A stretch of 64,000 nucleotides of DNA from Anderseniella sp. (GTDB taxonomy: Bacteria > Pseudomonadota > Alphaproteobacteria > Rhizobiales > Aestuariivirgaceae), in the NCBI GenBank assembly GCA_028289645.1, contig JANQOK010000015.1, forward strand, positions 310,001-374,000, given 5' to 3'. Shown piece by piece: positions 47,567-56,056 of the stretch (the stretch's first letter is position 1; every line of letters begins with the position of its first letter). The position numbers and the translations under genes are program-made. The notes below the pieces were generated by a model, which had not been told where the DNA came from, made no database searches, and saw only the letters and a program-made list of their open reading frames with translations.

Positions 47567-48732
47567 GCCGGCGCCTCGCTGACCGGGACCAGCCTGCTGG
47601 CATAGATGGCGCATCCAACCGCCGGTATCATGGTGCCGGCGCCGATATCCTTCAGCATGGTGTCATAGCGTCCGCCGCCGGCGATGGTCTCGTCCGCACC
47701 GTCTGCCAGACGCCGGTCAATCTGGAACACAAAGCCCGTATAGTATTCAAGGCTGCGTCCGAACACGGCGGCAAACTCCATCTCGCCGCCCTCGAGCCCT
47801 GCCTTTTGTATCGCCTCGACGCGGGCTTCGAACAGGTCGACGGCGGATGCAAACTCGCCGTTGGTCCGTGCGCCCAGCTCGCGCAGCTCTGCAACTGCCA
47901 GTGGCAACGCACAGCGAATGCCGAGATAGTCGTCGATCAGTTTCGCATGCGTCTCGGACAGATGCGGTTCACTGCGGTCCATGAGTTTTTCGGACAACCT
48001 GCCGGCCACCTGCTCGATGCTGCGCCCGGCAATCATTTCCAGGCCGTCAGCCTCAAGTCGGTGTTCGACAAAGGCGACGGCGTCCAGCGGGCTGTCCGCC
48101 ATTTCGTCAAGCAGATCGGAAATCGATGTTCTGGGCTTCGCGGTCTTGCCGGTCAGCCGGTTTAGCAGTTCGCGAAACGCCCTCGGGCGCCAGAACTGGC
48201 GCCTGAGATTGGTACGCCAGCGTTCCGGCATGTCGATTGAGGCGAGCAGTGCGGCAAACAGCCCAAGGTCGCCAAGCTGGATGCTGTAACCGCTGACGCC
48301 GGCCGCATCCAGCGCAGCCAGGGTCAGGGCCAGCGCTTCGGCATCGTCCGCAGCGGCATTATCACCACCGAACAGTTCAAGGCCGACCTGGTCGAACTCG
48401 CGCAGGGAGGTGTCTCCGGCCTTTTTTGAATGCCGGAACGCCTTGCCGGCATAGCAGTAGCGCGCAGCCGCCGTCACATCGTGATCCTGTTCCAGGTGAT
48501 AGCGGCACGCCGGCACCGTCAGGTCCGGTCGCAGGCACAGCTGCGCACCCGACGGGTCCGCGAACACATAGGTGCGTGACCTGATGTGCTCGCCCGAGCG
48601 CTCCAGGAACACATCTGCCGGCTGGATGATGTCCGGTTCGATGAACTCCGCACCGGCGGCTTCGAACACCTGTGTCATCGAAGTGTTCAGCGCATCGGTT
48701 GCGCGTCGTTCGGTTGAGGACTTGCCGGTCAT
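47563..48732 (-). CDS. hisZ: ATP phosphoribosyltransferase regulatory subunit HisZ
   Basis: HisRS-like paralogue without aminoacylation activity that activates and regulates short-form HisG. The 389-residue protein has the class II core ([31 protein letters not shown]) and [15 protein letters not shown] plus GGGRYDTML near the C-terminus, but no anticodon-binding domain, unlike HisRS. It lies 9 nt after hisS and overlaps hisG. Confidence 0.94.
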   Translation of the reverse strand: MTGKSSTERRATDALNTSMTQVFEAAGAEFIEPDIIQPADVFLERSGEHIRSRTYVFADPSGAQLCLRPDLTVPACRYHLEQDHDVTAAARYCYAGKAFRHSKKAGDTSLREFDQVGLELFGGDNAAADDAEALALTLAALDAAGVSGYSIQLGDLGLFAALLASIDMPERWRTNLRRQFWRPRAFRELLNRLTGKTAKPRTSISDLLDEMADSPLDAVAFVEHRLEADGLEMIAGRSIEQVAGRLSEKLMDRSEPHLSETHAKLIDDYLGIRCALPLAVAELRELGARTNGEFASAVDLFEARVEAIQKAGLEGGEMEFAAVFGRSLEYYTGFVFQIDRRLADGADETIAGGGRYDTMLKDIGAGTMIPAVGCAIYASRLVPVSEAPA

Positions 48733-48741
48733 CTGCTCAGC

Positions 48742-50202
48742 TCAATTCCCATAGCGCGCAAGGATGTTGCGCACCTCGTCGACCAGGTCGGTTTCGGCGA
48801 CCGATATCTGGGCCGGTTTCTGCTCGACCCATTCTTCGCGGCTGTCGATGTCCTTGGCCGCTTCCGCACCTGCGATCAGGTCCTTCAGCTGCACCTGGCC
48901 GGCGGCACGCTCGTCACCGCCCTGGATCACTGCGACGGCTGCGCCGCGCCGGTCGGCATATTGCAGCTGCTTGCCGAACTGCTTCGGATTGCCCTGGTAC
49001 AGTTCCGCGCGGATGTTTGCATCGCGCAGCGCCTTGACCATTTTCTGGTAGCGGCCAAGGCTGTCCGGGTCGCGGTCCATCACGCACACGACGACAGGGG
49101 CAGGCAATGCCGCAGTGTCCAACTTGCCGAGGTTTTTCAGCGCTGTCATCAGCCGCGACACGCCGATGGAGAAGCCGGTGGCCGGCACCGCCTGTCCGGT
49201 GAAACGCTGCACCAGCCCGTCATAACGTCCGCCGCCGGCGACCGACCCGAACTGCACCGTCTCGCCCTTTTCGTTGGTCACGTCGAAGGTCAGTTCGCAC
49301 TCGTAGACCGGACCGGTATAGTATTCCAGGCCGCGCACCACTGACGGGTCGATCTTGATGCGGGTTTCGTCATAGCCGGCAGAGCGCACCAGGGTTTCGA
49401 TCAGCTCCAGTTCGGCAACGCCGTCATTGCCTTCAACGGCAGTGCCGGAGATGTAATTCAGGACCTTCTCTGTCTGTGCCTCGTCGAGCCCGGCGCCTTT
49501 GGTAAAGTCACCGGCGTTTTCCCTGCCGCCTTCCCAGCGCCCGTCCCCGAGCAGCAGTTTCACGCCCTCAGTCCCGAACTTGTCCAGCTTGTCGATGGCG
49601 CGCAGCACCGACAGCCTGGTGCCGGCGTGTTCGTCGCCGCCGATACCGATTGTCTCCATGACACCGTCGAGCACCTTGCGGTTGTTGACGCGGATGACAT
49701 AGTCGCCGCGTGCGATGCCCAGGGCCTCCATGGTATCGGCCATCATCATGCACATTTCGGCGTCCGCGGTGACCGATGGCGCGCCGACGGTGTCGGCATC
49801 GAACTGCATGAACTGGCGAAACCGTCCCGGTCCGGGCTTTTCATTGCGGAACACGTAACCTGCCCGGTAGGTGCGGTAGGGCAGCTGGATGTCGTTGATG
49901 TTCTGGGCGACGTGTCGGGCCAGCGGCGCGGTCAGGTCGTAGCGCAGGCTCATCCACTGATCGTCATCGTCGGTCAGCGAGAACACGCCTTCATTGGGCC
50001 GGTCGCTGTCGGGCAGGAACTTGCCGAGCGCATCGGTGTACTCGAACAGCGGTGTTTCGACCGGGTCAAAGCCATAAAGCTCAAACACACCCTTGATCTT
50101 CGCAACCATTTTGTCGACGGCACGGATGTCGCTGGCGGAACGATCCGCAAACCCGCGTGGCTGCCGGGCTTTCAACCGGCTTGGTTTTCTGGTCTTTGAC
50201 AT
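48742..50202 (-). CDS. hisS: Histidyl-tRNA synthetase (alphaproteobacterial divergent type)
   Basis: Class II aminoacyl-tRNA synthetase. The 486-residue protein has [11 protein letters not shown] at its start, motif 2 around [20 protein letters not shown], the His-binding block [16 protein letters not shown], motif 3 near [12 protein letters not shown], and a C-terminal anticodon-binding domain (VVVCVMDRD ... [17 protein letters not shown]). The motif 2 loop differs from the usual bacterial FRYERPQKGRYRQFHQ type, as in the alphaproteobacteria whose tRNA-His lacks the extra G-1. First gene of the hisS-hisZ-hisG operon. Confidence 0.95.
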   Translation of the reverse strand: MSKTRKPSRLKARQPRGFADRSASDIRAVDKMVAKIKGVFELYGFDPVETPLFEYTDALGKFLPDSDRPNEGVFSLTDDDDQWMSLRYDLTAPLARHVAQNINDIQLPYRTYRAGYVFRNEKPGPGRFRQFMQFDADTVGAPSVTADAEMCMMMADTMEALGIARGDYVIRVNNRKVLDGVMETIGIGGDEHAGTRLSVLRAIDKLDKFGTEGVKLLLGDGRWEGGRENAGDFTKGAGLDEAQTEKVLNYISGTAVEGNDGVAELELIETLVRSAGYDETRIKIDPSVVRGLEYYTGPVYECELTFDVTNEKGETVQFGSVAGGGRYDGLVQRFTGQAVPATGFSIGVSRLMTALKNLGKLDTAALPAPVVVCVMDRDPDSLGRYQKMVKALRDANIRAELYQGNPKQFGKQLQYADRRGAAVAVIQGGDERAAGQVQLKDLIAGAEAAKDIDSREEWVEQKPAQISVAETDLVDEVRNILARYGN

Positions 50203-50567
50203 GAGTTGTTACGAAGGTTCTGGAATTTCGACGAACGTGAGCCCTGCGTTCTAGAGCATTTACAGCCTAAATAGAAGCGTTTGATCGTGCTGAACCGGAT
50301 CCCCGGTTCGAGGCCTGTTGACATTCGTTGGCATTGGTTTTCCAGTGCACGATTCCGCGCAGCAATCAGGTTTTGTTGGTCGTTGCCAGTGCCGACCTTG
50401 CAACGGCAGAGCCGATGTGGTTGAGGCTTGAAAGCAGGTCGCGGCCGAGGCAGTTTCGCCCGCACCAGGGGGAGTCTTGTACGTATGTGACCGATTGGTT
50501 AGGGTTGCGTCGCTGATACCGATTTCCCCAAATATTCTACATCTTGCCAGGGTGTATAAACATAAAT
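50203..50567. repeat. Gene-free region with rhizobial-type palindromic repeat fragment
   Basis: This 365-nt stretch lies between hisS and the orphan membrane-protein gene. Around 50250-50310 it reads CTAGAGCATT ... GAACCGG-atcc-CCGGTTC; the last part is a perfect 7-bp hairpin at 50292-50309. CTAGAGCAT followed by a CCGGTT-type palindrome is reminiscent of abundant intergenic repeats in Rhizobiales, but the match is recalled, not searched. Composition becomes A/T-rich from about 50520. No gene seen. Confidence 0.4.
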
Positions 50568-51257
50568 ATGAATTATTCAATAAAAACAAGTCAAATATTT
50601 AAGAATCAATTTTATACACCTCTTTTTATATTATTGATAATAACTGATATAATATTCATAGCAGCTCACACATTTTATTATATTAATGCAGACAATATAG
50701 CGTACAAATACTCATCTTATAGAAGTTTGCTTCATCTTGAGATCGACGGGTCATATCCAGAATTTTTTCAGTACATGAAATTTTTTTGGTGCGGGCTGAT
50801 ATGTTTTTTTTATTCCGTAAAAGCCAGGCAAATCGGGTTCGTATTCCTAGGAGCTCTGTTTTGGTACCTGTTGCTTGACGATTCGCAGGAGTTCCACGAG
50901 AGCGTGGGTGGCGACATCTCCAGGATGTTAACCTTTGAACCGCTGTTTGGACTCAGGTTGCAGGATTATGGTGAGTTAATTTATGCAGCATTGGTGGGTA
51001 TTCCTGTGTTCGCCGTCTTCGCGGTTCTTATAGTTGCGACCCAGGGAAAAATCCGCCACCAGTTCGTGACGATCGCCGTTTTGATATTGATGCTCGGTGT
51101 TTTTGGCGTTTTTGTTGACATGTTTCACAGCGCCATTGGATCCATCAGTCAGAATTTGAGGTTTATGTTCGGGGCCATTGAAGACGGCGGGGAAATGATG
51201 GTGACCAGCCTGATTTTGTCATATTTGTACAGAATTCATGCGGGGCTTTTGCGCTGA
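50568..51257 (+). CDS. Uncharacterised six-helix membrane protein, mosaic composition
   Basis: I do not recognise a named family. The 229-residue protein has about six hydrophobic helices (roughly residues 17-42, 67-86, 91-108, 133-159, 164-188, 205-225). Conserved-looking polar motifs sit at helix ends: LLLDDSQEFHESVGG, FVDMFHSAIG and EDGGEMMVTS, a pattern of acidic and His residues that could bind metal. The first 250 or so bases are strikingly A/T-rich with codons such as ATA, TTA and AAT, while the rest matches the host composition, suggesting transfer or a patchwork origin. No strong ribosome site precedes ATG. No partner gene is close. Confidence 0.75.
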   Translation: MNYSIKTSQIFKNQFYTPLFILLIITDIIFIAAHTFYYINADNIAYKYSSYRSLLHLEIDGSYPEFFQYMKFFWCGLICFFYSVKARQIGFVFLGALFWYLLLDDSQEFHESVGGDISRMLTFEPLFGLRLQDYGELIYAALVGIPVFAVFAVLIVATQGKIRHQFVTIAVLILMLGVFGVFVDMFHSAIGSISQNLRFMFGAIEDGGEMMVTSLILSYLYRIHAGLLR

Positions 51258-51500
51258 CCATCCTTGACCAAGGCCCGATTGGATGATCGGGGCGCTCGCC
51301 AGAACGGGCCAATTGAGTATCAAACCCGGGGTCTCTTGTTTTGATCACAGGTGCAACGTGCTCACGTGGGTTGGGCACCATGCCTGATGCCATCACCGGC
51401 TATCATTGATCACACCAAGGTCTTCAAGGCAGCTGACATCCACATTTACCCAACCATTGACTTGGCAACGACACAAGCTTGAGGCAGACTTGTCCCTGTC

Positions 51501-51872
51501 ATGAGTGATTTGATGCACGATGAAGCAATTCTCGAAGCCAATGACGCGTTCTACGCGGCATTCCGGCAGCGTGACTATCTTGCCATGGAGGCGCTGTGGT
51601 CCAGGCGCTCGTCGGTGTCGTGCTATCACCCGGGCTGGCCGGGCATAACCGGGCGCGAGGAAGTGCTCGACAGCTGGTATTCCATTCTCGTTCTGGGCGA
51701 CACGCCGGACATCTCGGTGAGCGATAGCAGCATTATCCGCAACGGCAATACCGCGCTGGTGTTCTGCACCGAGCATCTCGGCCAGGTGTCGCTGATCGCC
51801 ACCAATACCTTCGTTGTCGAGGGCGATCACTGGCGCCTTGTGCACCACCAGGCCGCCCATCTACCCAACTGA
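51501..51872 (+). CDS. NTF2-like (SnoaL/DUF4440-type) protein
   Basis: Small cone-fold protein of 123 residues: ILEANDAFYAAFRQRDYLAMEALWS is the typical first helix pair, followed by SCYHPGWPGITGREEVLDSWYSIL and ending FVVEGDHWRLVHHQAAHLP. Members range from enzymes to ligand-binding proteins, so function is open. An in-frame ATG at 51513 is an alternative start. It lies 135 nt before the acyl-CoA ligase gene on the same strand. Confidence 0.8.
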   Translation: MSDLMHDEAILEANDAFYAAFRQRDYLAMEALWSRRSSVSCYHPGWPGITGREEVLDSWYSILVLGDTPDISVSDSSIIRNGNTALVFCTEHLGQVSLIATNTFVVEGDHWRLVHHQAAHLPN

Positions 51873-52007
51873 CGCCGCTGCCGTTCCCATGCACTATTCC
51901 GCACTTGTCCTGCAACATGGTGCAGGGTTAGGGTCCAGCGCCCGCATTTCAGGGCATTTTCAGCACGTTCACCAAGAGACGTGGCGAAAACCTTAGGGAG
52001 ACCGCTC

Positions 52008-53543
52008 ATGAGTGATCCATATCCATACAACGCCGCACTGGACCTGGTGGACAGGCACCTGGATGAAGGCCGCGGGTCCAAGACCGCGTTTATCGACGAC
52101 ACCCGGCAGATCACCTTCGCTGAACTGACGGCTGCTACCCGGCAGGTCGCCAACCTGCTCGATGGCCTGGGGATAGCGCGTGAGGCCAGGGTGGCGGTGC
52201 TGATGCTCGACACCGTCGACTGGCCGGCGGTATTCGTCGGCGCCATCCGCGCCGGCGTGGTGCCGGTGGCACTCAACACCCTGCTGACCACCGACCAGTA
52301 CAGATACATGCTGTCGGACAGCCGCTCGCAGGTGCTGTTTGTGTCCCATGCGCTGCTCGCGGCGGTTGAGCCGGTGCTGGCCGACCTGCCGTTTTTGAAG
52401 CATGTCATTGTCGTCGGCGGTGAGGCCGGCGAGCATGAATCCTTCGAGACGCTGATGGCATCAGCAGGTGATGAGCATGAGGCAGCTCCAACATCGTCCG
52501 ATGAAGTTGCGTTCTGGCTGTATTCGTCCGGCTCGACCGGCCAGCCTAAGGGTGTCATGCACGTTCACTCCAGCCTGATGGACACCGCCACAACCTATGG
52601 CGCCGGCACGCTCGGCATCTCCGAGAACGATGTGTGTTTTTCCGCGGCAAAGTTCTTCTTTGCCTATGGCCTGGGCAATTCCCTGACCTTCCCGCTGTCG
52701 GTTGGGGCGACCACGGTGCTGCTGGCGGGGCGCCCGACGCCCGACGCTGTGCAGGCCAAGCTCAACGCCCACGACGCCACCATCTTCTTCGGCGTGCCGA
52801 CGCTGTACGCGGCCATGCTGGCCGACAAGTCATGCACGCGCGACACCGGGTCCGCCAGGCTGGCAAAGTGCATATCGGCCGGCGAGGCGCTGCCGCCGGA
52901 AGTGTCCGCCGGCTGGCACGAACGCTTCGGGGTCGAGATATGGGATGGTATCGGCTCGACGGAGATGCTGCATATTTTCCTGTCCAACGGACCCGACGGC
53001 CAGAAGCGCGGCACCACCGGCAAGGCCGTGCCGGGCTATGAACTGCGCCTGGTCGGGGAGAGCGGCGAGGATCTGCCGGCCGGTGAAATCGGTGAACTGC
53101 TGGTCTCCGGCGCTTCGTGCTGCAACGGCTACTGGAACAAGCGCCACAAGACGCGCTCGACATTCGAAGGCATCTGGGCCCGCACCGGCGACAAGTACAT
53201 TCGCGATGAGGACGGCTTCTACCAGTATTGCGGGCGCACCGACGACATGTTCAAAGTGTCCGGCATCTGGGTGTCGCCGTTCGAGGTGGAATCGGCCCTG
53301 GTCAGCCACGCGGCGGTGCTGGAGGCCGCCGTTGTCGCCCACGAGGACGACGAGGGCCTGGTCAAGCCGAAGGCGTTTGTGGTGCTGAACGAGGGTTATT
53401 CGGATGATGGCCTGTTCGACGAGCTCAAGGACCATGTCAAGGCGGAAGCCGGTCCGTGGAAGTATCCGCGCTGGATCGAGTTCCTGCCCGACCTGCCGAA
53501 GACAGCCACCGGCAAGATCCAGCGCTTCAAGCTGCGTGCATGA
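52008..53543 (+). CDS. Benzoate-CoA ligase-like acyl-CoA synthetase
   Basis: ANL-superfamily AMP-forming ligase of 511 residues, most like benzoate/4-hydroxybenzoate-CoA ligases. The P-loop (LYSSGSTGQPKGVMHVH), the aromatic-acid-type segment CFSAAKFFFAYGLGNSLTFPL, the A5 motif (WDGIGSTEMLHIFLSN), A7 (WARTGDKY), A8 (YCGRTDDMFKVSGIWVSPFEVE) and the catalytic Lys in the A10 motif (TATGKIQRFKLR) are all present. An AGGGAG ribosome site precedes ATG. Its stop overlaps the next gene (ATGA). No benzoyl-CoA oxygenase or reductase genes are in view, so the true acid is uncertain. Confidence 0.9.
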   Translation: MSDPYPYNAALDLVDRHLDEGRGSKTAFIDDTRQITFAELTAATRQVANLLDGLGIAREARVAVLMLDTVDWPAVFVGAIRAGVVPVALNTLLTTDQYRYMLSDSRSQVLFVSHALLAAVEPVLADLPFLKHVIVVGGEAGEHESFETLMASAGDEHEAAPTSSDEVAFWLYSSGSTGQPKGVMHVHSSLMDTATTYGAGTLGISENDVCFSAAKFFFAYGLGNSLTFPLSVGATTVLLAGRPTPDAVQAKLNAHDATIFFGVPTLYAAMLADKSCTRDTGSARLAKCISAGEALPPEVSAGWHERFGVEIWDGIGSTEMLHIFLSNGPDGQKRGTTGKAVPGYELRLVGESGEDLPAGEIGELLVSGASCCNGYWNKRHKTRSTFEGIWARTGDKYIRDEDGFYQYCGRTDDMFKVSGIWVSPFEVESALVSHAAVLEAAVVAHEDDEGLVKPKAFVVLNEGYSDDGLFDELKDHVKAEAGPWKYPRWIEFLPDLPKTATGKIQRFKLRA

Positions 53544-54316
53544 TTATAGCCGACGGGTTTCTTGAGGTTGCAGGCCAACGGCTCGAAGCCAGGTTCATTG
53601 ACGGTGCCAGCGGCCGGCCGGTGCTGGTGCTGCTGCATGAAGGGCTCGGCAGTGTCAGCCAGTGGCGCGATTTTCCCGATCAGCTTGCCGCTGCAACCGG
53701 ATGTCCGGTGCTGGTTTACTCGCGGGCCGGCTACGGCGCCTCGTCGCCGGCCTCGCTGCCGCGCCCGCTGACCTATATGCACGATGAGGCGCACGACGTG
53801 CTGCCCGGCATCGTGTCACAGCTTGCCGGCCGCGATCACGTGCTGGTTGGGCATTCCGACGGGGCTTCCATTGCCGCCATCTATTCCGGCAGCACACCGG
53901 TGCCAGGATTGCAAGGCCTGGTGCTGATGGCGCCGCACGTGTTCGTCGAGGACATCTCGATTGCCGGCATCGAGGCCGCCCGCGACGCCTGGAACACCAC
54001 CAACCTGAGAGACCGGCTCCAGCGCCACCATGGCGACAATGTCGACGTCGCGTTTCTGGGCTGGAACGACAGCTGGCTGCATCCGGACTTCCGCAGCTGG
54101 GACATAACCGGCTTCCTGCCATTAATCATGGCACCGGTTTTGGCTATACAGGGACGCGACGATGACTATGGAACACTGGCCCAGATCGATGCGATTGAAC
54201 GCTCCTGTGGCGCACCCGTCACCAGACTTGTTCTTGACGACTGCGGGCACGCGCCACAAAAGGACCAAACAGCCGCCGTACTGGACGCCATTTGCAGTTT
54301 CGTGACGGAGTTATGA
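53540..54316 (+). CDS. Alpha/beta hydrolase
   Basis: Serine hydrolase of 258 residues with the nucleophile elbow GHSDGAS, an oxyanion region LLHEGLGSVSQW, the acid in IQGRDDDYG and the catalytic His in DDCGHAP. It is coupled to the ligase gene by an ATGA overlap; the longer open frame from 53456 lies inside the ligase gene. A thioesterase or C-C hydrolase acting on the ligase product is a reasonable inference. Confidence 0.88.
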   Translation: MIIADGFLEVAGQRLEARFIDGASGRPVLVLLHEGLGSVSQWRDFPDQLAAATGCPVLVYSRAGYGASSPASLPRPLTYMHDEAHDVLPGIVSQLAGRDHVLVGHSDGASIAAIYSGSTPVPGLQGLVLMAPHVFVEDISIAGIEAARDAWNTTNLRDRLQRHHGDNVDVAFLGWNDSWLHPDFRSWDITGFLPLIMAPVLAIQGRDDDYGTLAQIDAIERSCGAPVTRLVLDDCGHAPQKDQTAAVLDAICSFVTEL

Positions 54317-54318
54317 CC

Positions 54319-54879
54319 ATGTTACTGATCAACAGACGGGAATTGATCGGCGGTTTGACCACCTGCGCGCTGGTGCTGCCGGCAAATGTGCTGCCGGCAC
54401 ATGCCAGCAACAGCTATCGCAATTATGCCGAGGCCATGCTGGCGTCGCCGCCACGCGGCGCCAGGATCCGCCCGGACCTGGAAGCCTATCTCGACCTTCT
54501 GGCGGCGGAAGCGCGCTACCGGGGCCGGCGCAAGCCGGTCAAGGGATCGGACCTGTTGCGCGACATGGCCCGCGCCCAGGCGCTTGAAATGGTCAAGGGC
54601 AACTTTGTCGGCCACAAATCAGCCAGCGGCCACAGCTTCCGCAAGCGCTTCGAGGCCTTTGCCGACCCGGATGAGCGCGGCGATTTCGGCGAAAACGCCG
54701 CCCGCGACCGCAAGCGCGGCAAGGTCGACAAGGAAAAGGCCCGGCGGCTGTTCACCCAGTGGCTTGACTCCGCCGGCCACAAGCGCAACCTGATGAACCG
54801 GTGGTACGCCTATGTCTCGACCGGCGCAGCGCAGGTCAACCACCACCTGTATGCGGTGCAGATTTTCTGGGAGCGGTAG
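54319..54879 (+). CDS. CAP-domain (SCP/PR1-like) exported protein
   Basis: Extracytoplasmic CAP protein of 186 residues. The N-terminus NRRELIGGLTTCALVLPANVLPAHA has a twin-arginine-like RR motif and an ALVLP...AHA cleavage region. CAP hallmarks follow: GNFVGHKSASGHSFRKRF (His), GENAARD (Glu) and WLDSAGHKRNLMN (His). An ATG at 54313 overlaps the hydrolase stop (ATGA), but the one at 54319 has the better spacing to GGAG. Some CAP proteins cleave or bind glycans or lipids; the role here is unknown. Confidence 0.85.
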   Translation: MLLINRRELIGGLTTCALVLPANVLPAHASNSYRNYAEAMLASPPRGARIRPDLEAYLDLLAAEARYRGRRKPVKGSDLLRDMARAQALEMVKGNFVGHKSASGHSFRKRFEAFADPDERGDFGENAARDRKRGKVDKEKARRLFTQWLDSAGHKRNLMNRWYAYVSTGAAQVNHHLYAVQIFWER

Positions 54880-56027
54880 ACCTGGCAGACGGCGCACAAG
54901 CCCTGAAACAAAAACGTGACGCAGCACTTGCGCACTATCGTGCAGGGCGGTTCGTCGATGCCATCAAGGCGCAGATGGCGGTGGTTAACGAGATCGGTGC
55001 AAAAGAGCCGGACAGCGCAGAGGACCAGGTCAGGTTGGCAGCGTTCCTGTTTGGCCATGGCGACCTGCCGTCTGCCGCCAATGTGTTCGCCAACGCGATA
55101 AAGTTCAGGCCTGGTGATGCTGAAGCCCTGGCCAATTACGGCGTGGTCCTGTCCAGGTTGCGCCGGCTTGAAGAAGCCCACGAGCTTTTGACCCGGGCGC
55201 TGAAAATTGCGCCGGACGTTGCCAACACCCATGACGCGCTGGCCTCGGTCTCCTACCGCATGCAGCGGTTCGACGATGCGCAGCGCCACGGTGAAATCTC
55301 GCTCAGGTTGAAGGACGACACGGCGGCAAAATCCGGCACCGCTCATCCGATACCGGATCAGCTTGCCAGGTTCTCCGGCAAGGATCCGTCGCTCAACATT
55401 ATCGCGTTTTCCCTGTGGGGAGACGGTGAGAAATATTTGAGCGGCGCGCTGGAAAACGCCCGCCTGGCGCCGGAGCTCTATCCGCACTGGACGTGCCGAT
55501 TCTACTGCGATGACACGGTGCCGCAAAACGTGCGCGATGAATTGAAAGCGCTTGGCGCGGAAATCGTCATGATGAACCGCGTCAACCCGTTCGACGGTCT
55601 GTTCTGGCGTTTCCTGCCCGTCAATGACGGCCGCACCAGGCATTTTCTGGTGCGCGATGCCGACAGCATCATCAATGTGCGTGAACAGGCGGCAGTCAAT
55701 GAGTGGTTAGAGTCCGGCAAGGCCTTCCACGTCATGCGCGACTGGTGGACCCACACCGAAGTGATGCTGGCCGGCATGTGGGGCGGCACCGGCGGTGTGC
55801 TGCCGCCATTGCAGACCCTGCTCAAGGATTTCAAGCCGGCCGCCCTGGCCAACTGGCATCTCGACCAGTGGTTCCTGCGCTCTGAGGCCTGGCCCACGGT
55901 CCGGCAAAGCTGCCTGATCCACGACAGCAGGTTCAAGGCACTGGGCGTCAAGGATTTCCCGGCCGGCAGCGAACTGCCGGCGGGCCATCACGTCGGCCAG
56001 AACGCGTCGGTGCATAAGTCAACGTAA
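54801..56027 (+). CDS. TPR protein with glycosyltransferase-like C-terminal domain
   Basis: The 408-residue frame begins at GTG inside the CAP gene; no ATG occurs before the first helix, so the start is uncertain (ATG at 54975 would cut the first repeat). Residues about 35-165 contain tetratricopeptide repeats (FRPGDAEALANYGVVLSRLRRLEEAHELLTRALKI in part). From about residue 195 a globular domain follows (NIIAFSLWGDGEKYLSGALENARLAPELYPHWTCRFYCDD in part) with FLVRDADS, which resembles the DxD metal site of sugar-nucleotide-dependent glycosyltransferases. Converges on the TTC38-like gene. Confidence 0.72.
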   Translation: MVRLCLDRRSAGQPPPVCGADFLGAVDLADGAQALKQKRDAALAHYRAGRFVDAIKAQMAVVNEIGAKEPDSAEDQVRLAAFLFGHGDLPSAANVFANAIKFRPGDAEALANYGVVLSRLRRLEEAHELLTRALKIAPDVANTHDALASVSYRMQRFDDAQRHGEISLRLKDDTAAKSGTAHPIPDQLARFSGKDPSLNIIAFSLWGDGEKYLSGALENARLAPELYPHWTCRFYCDDTVPQNVRDELKALGAEIVMMNRVNPFDGLFWRFLPVNDGRTRHFLVRDADSIINVREQAAVNEWLESGKAFHVMRDWWTHTEVMLAGMWGGTGGVLPPLQTLLKDFKPAALANWHLDQWFLRSEAWPTVRQSCLIHDSRFKALGVKDFPAGSELPAGHHVGQNASVHKST

Positions 56028-56056
56028 AAAGCTGAGCGGAAACTTTCGGTCAGACG

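Noticed and set aside
50172-50516. Several short open frames between hisS and the membrane-protein gene
   Set aside because: None has a ribosome site, hydrophobic or domain pattern, and they overlap a palindromic repeat.
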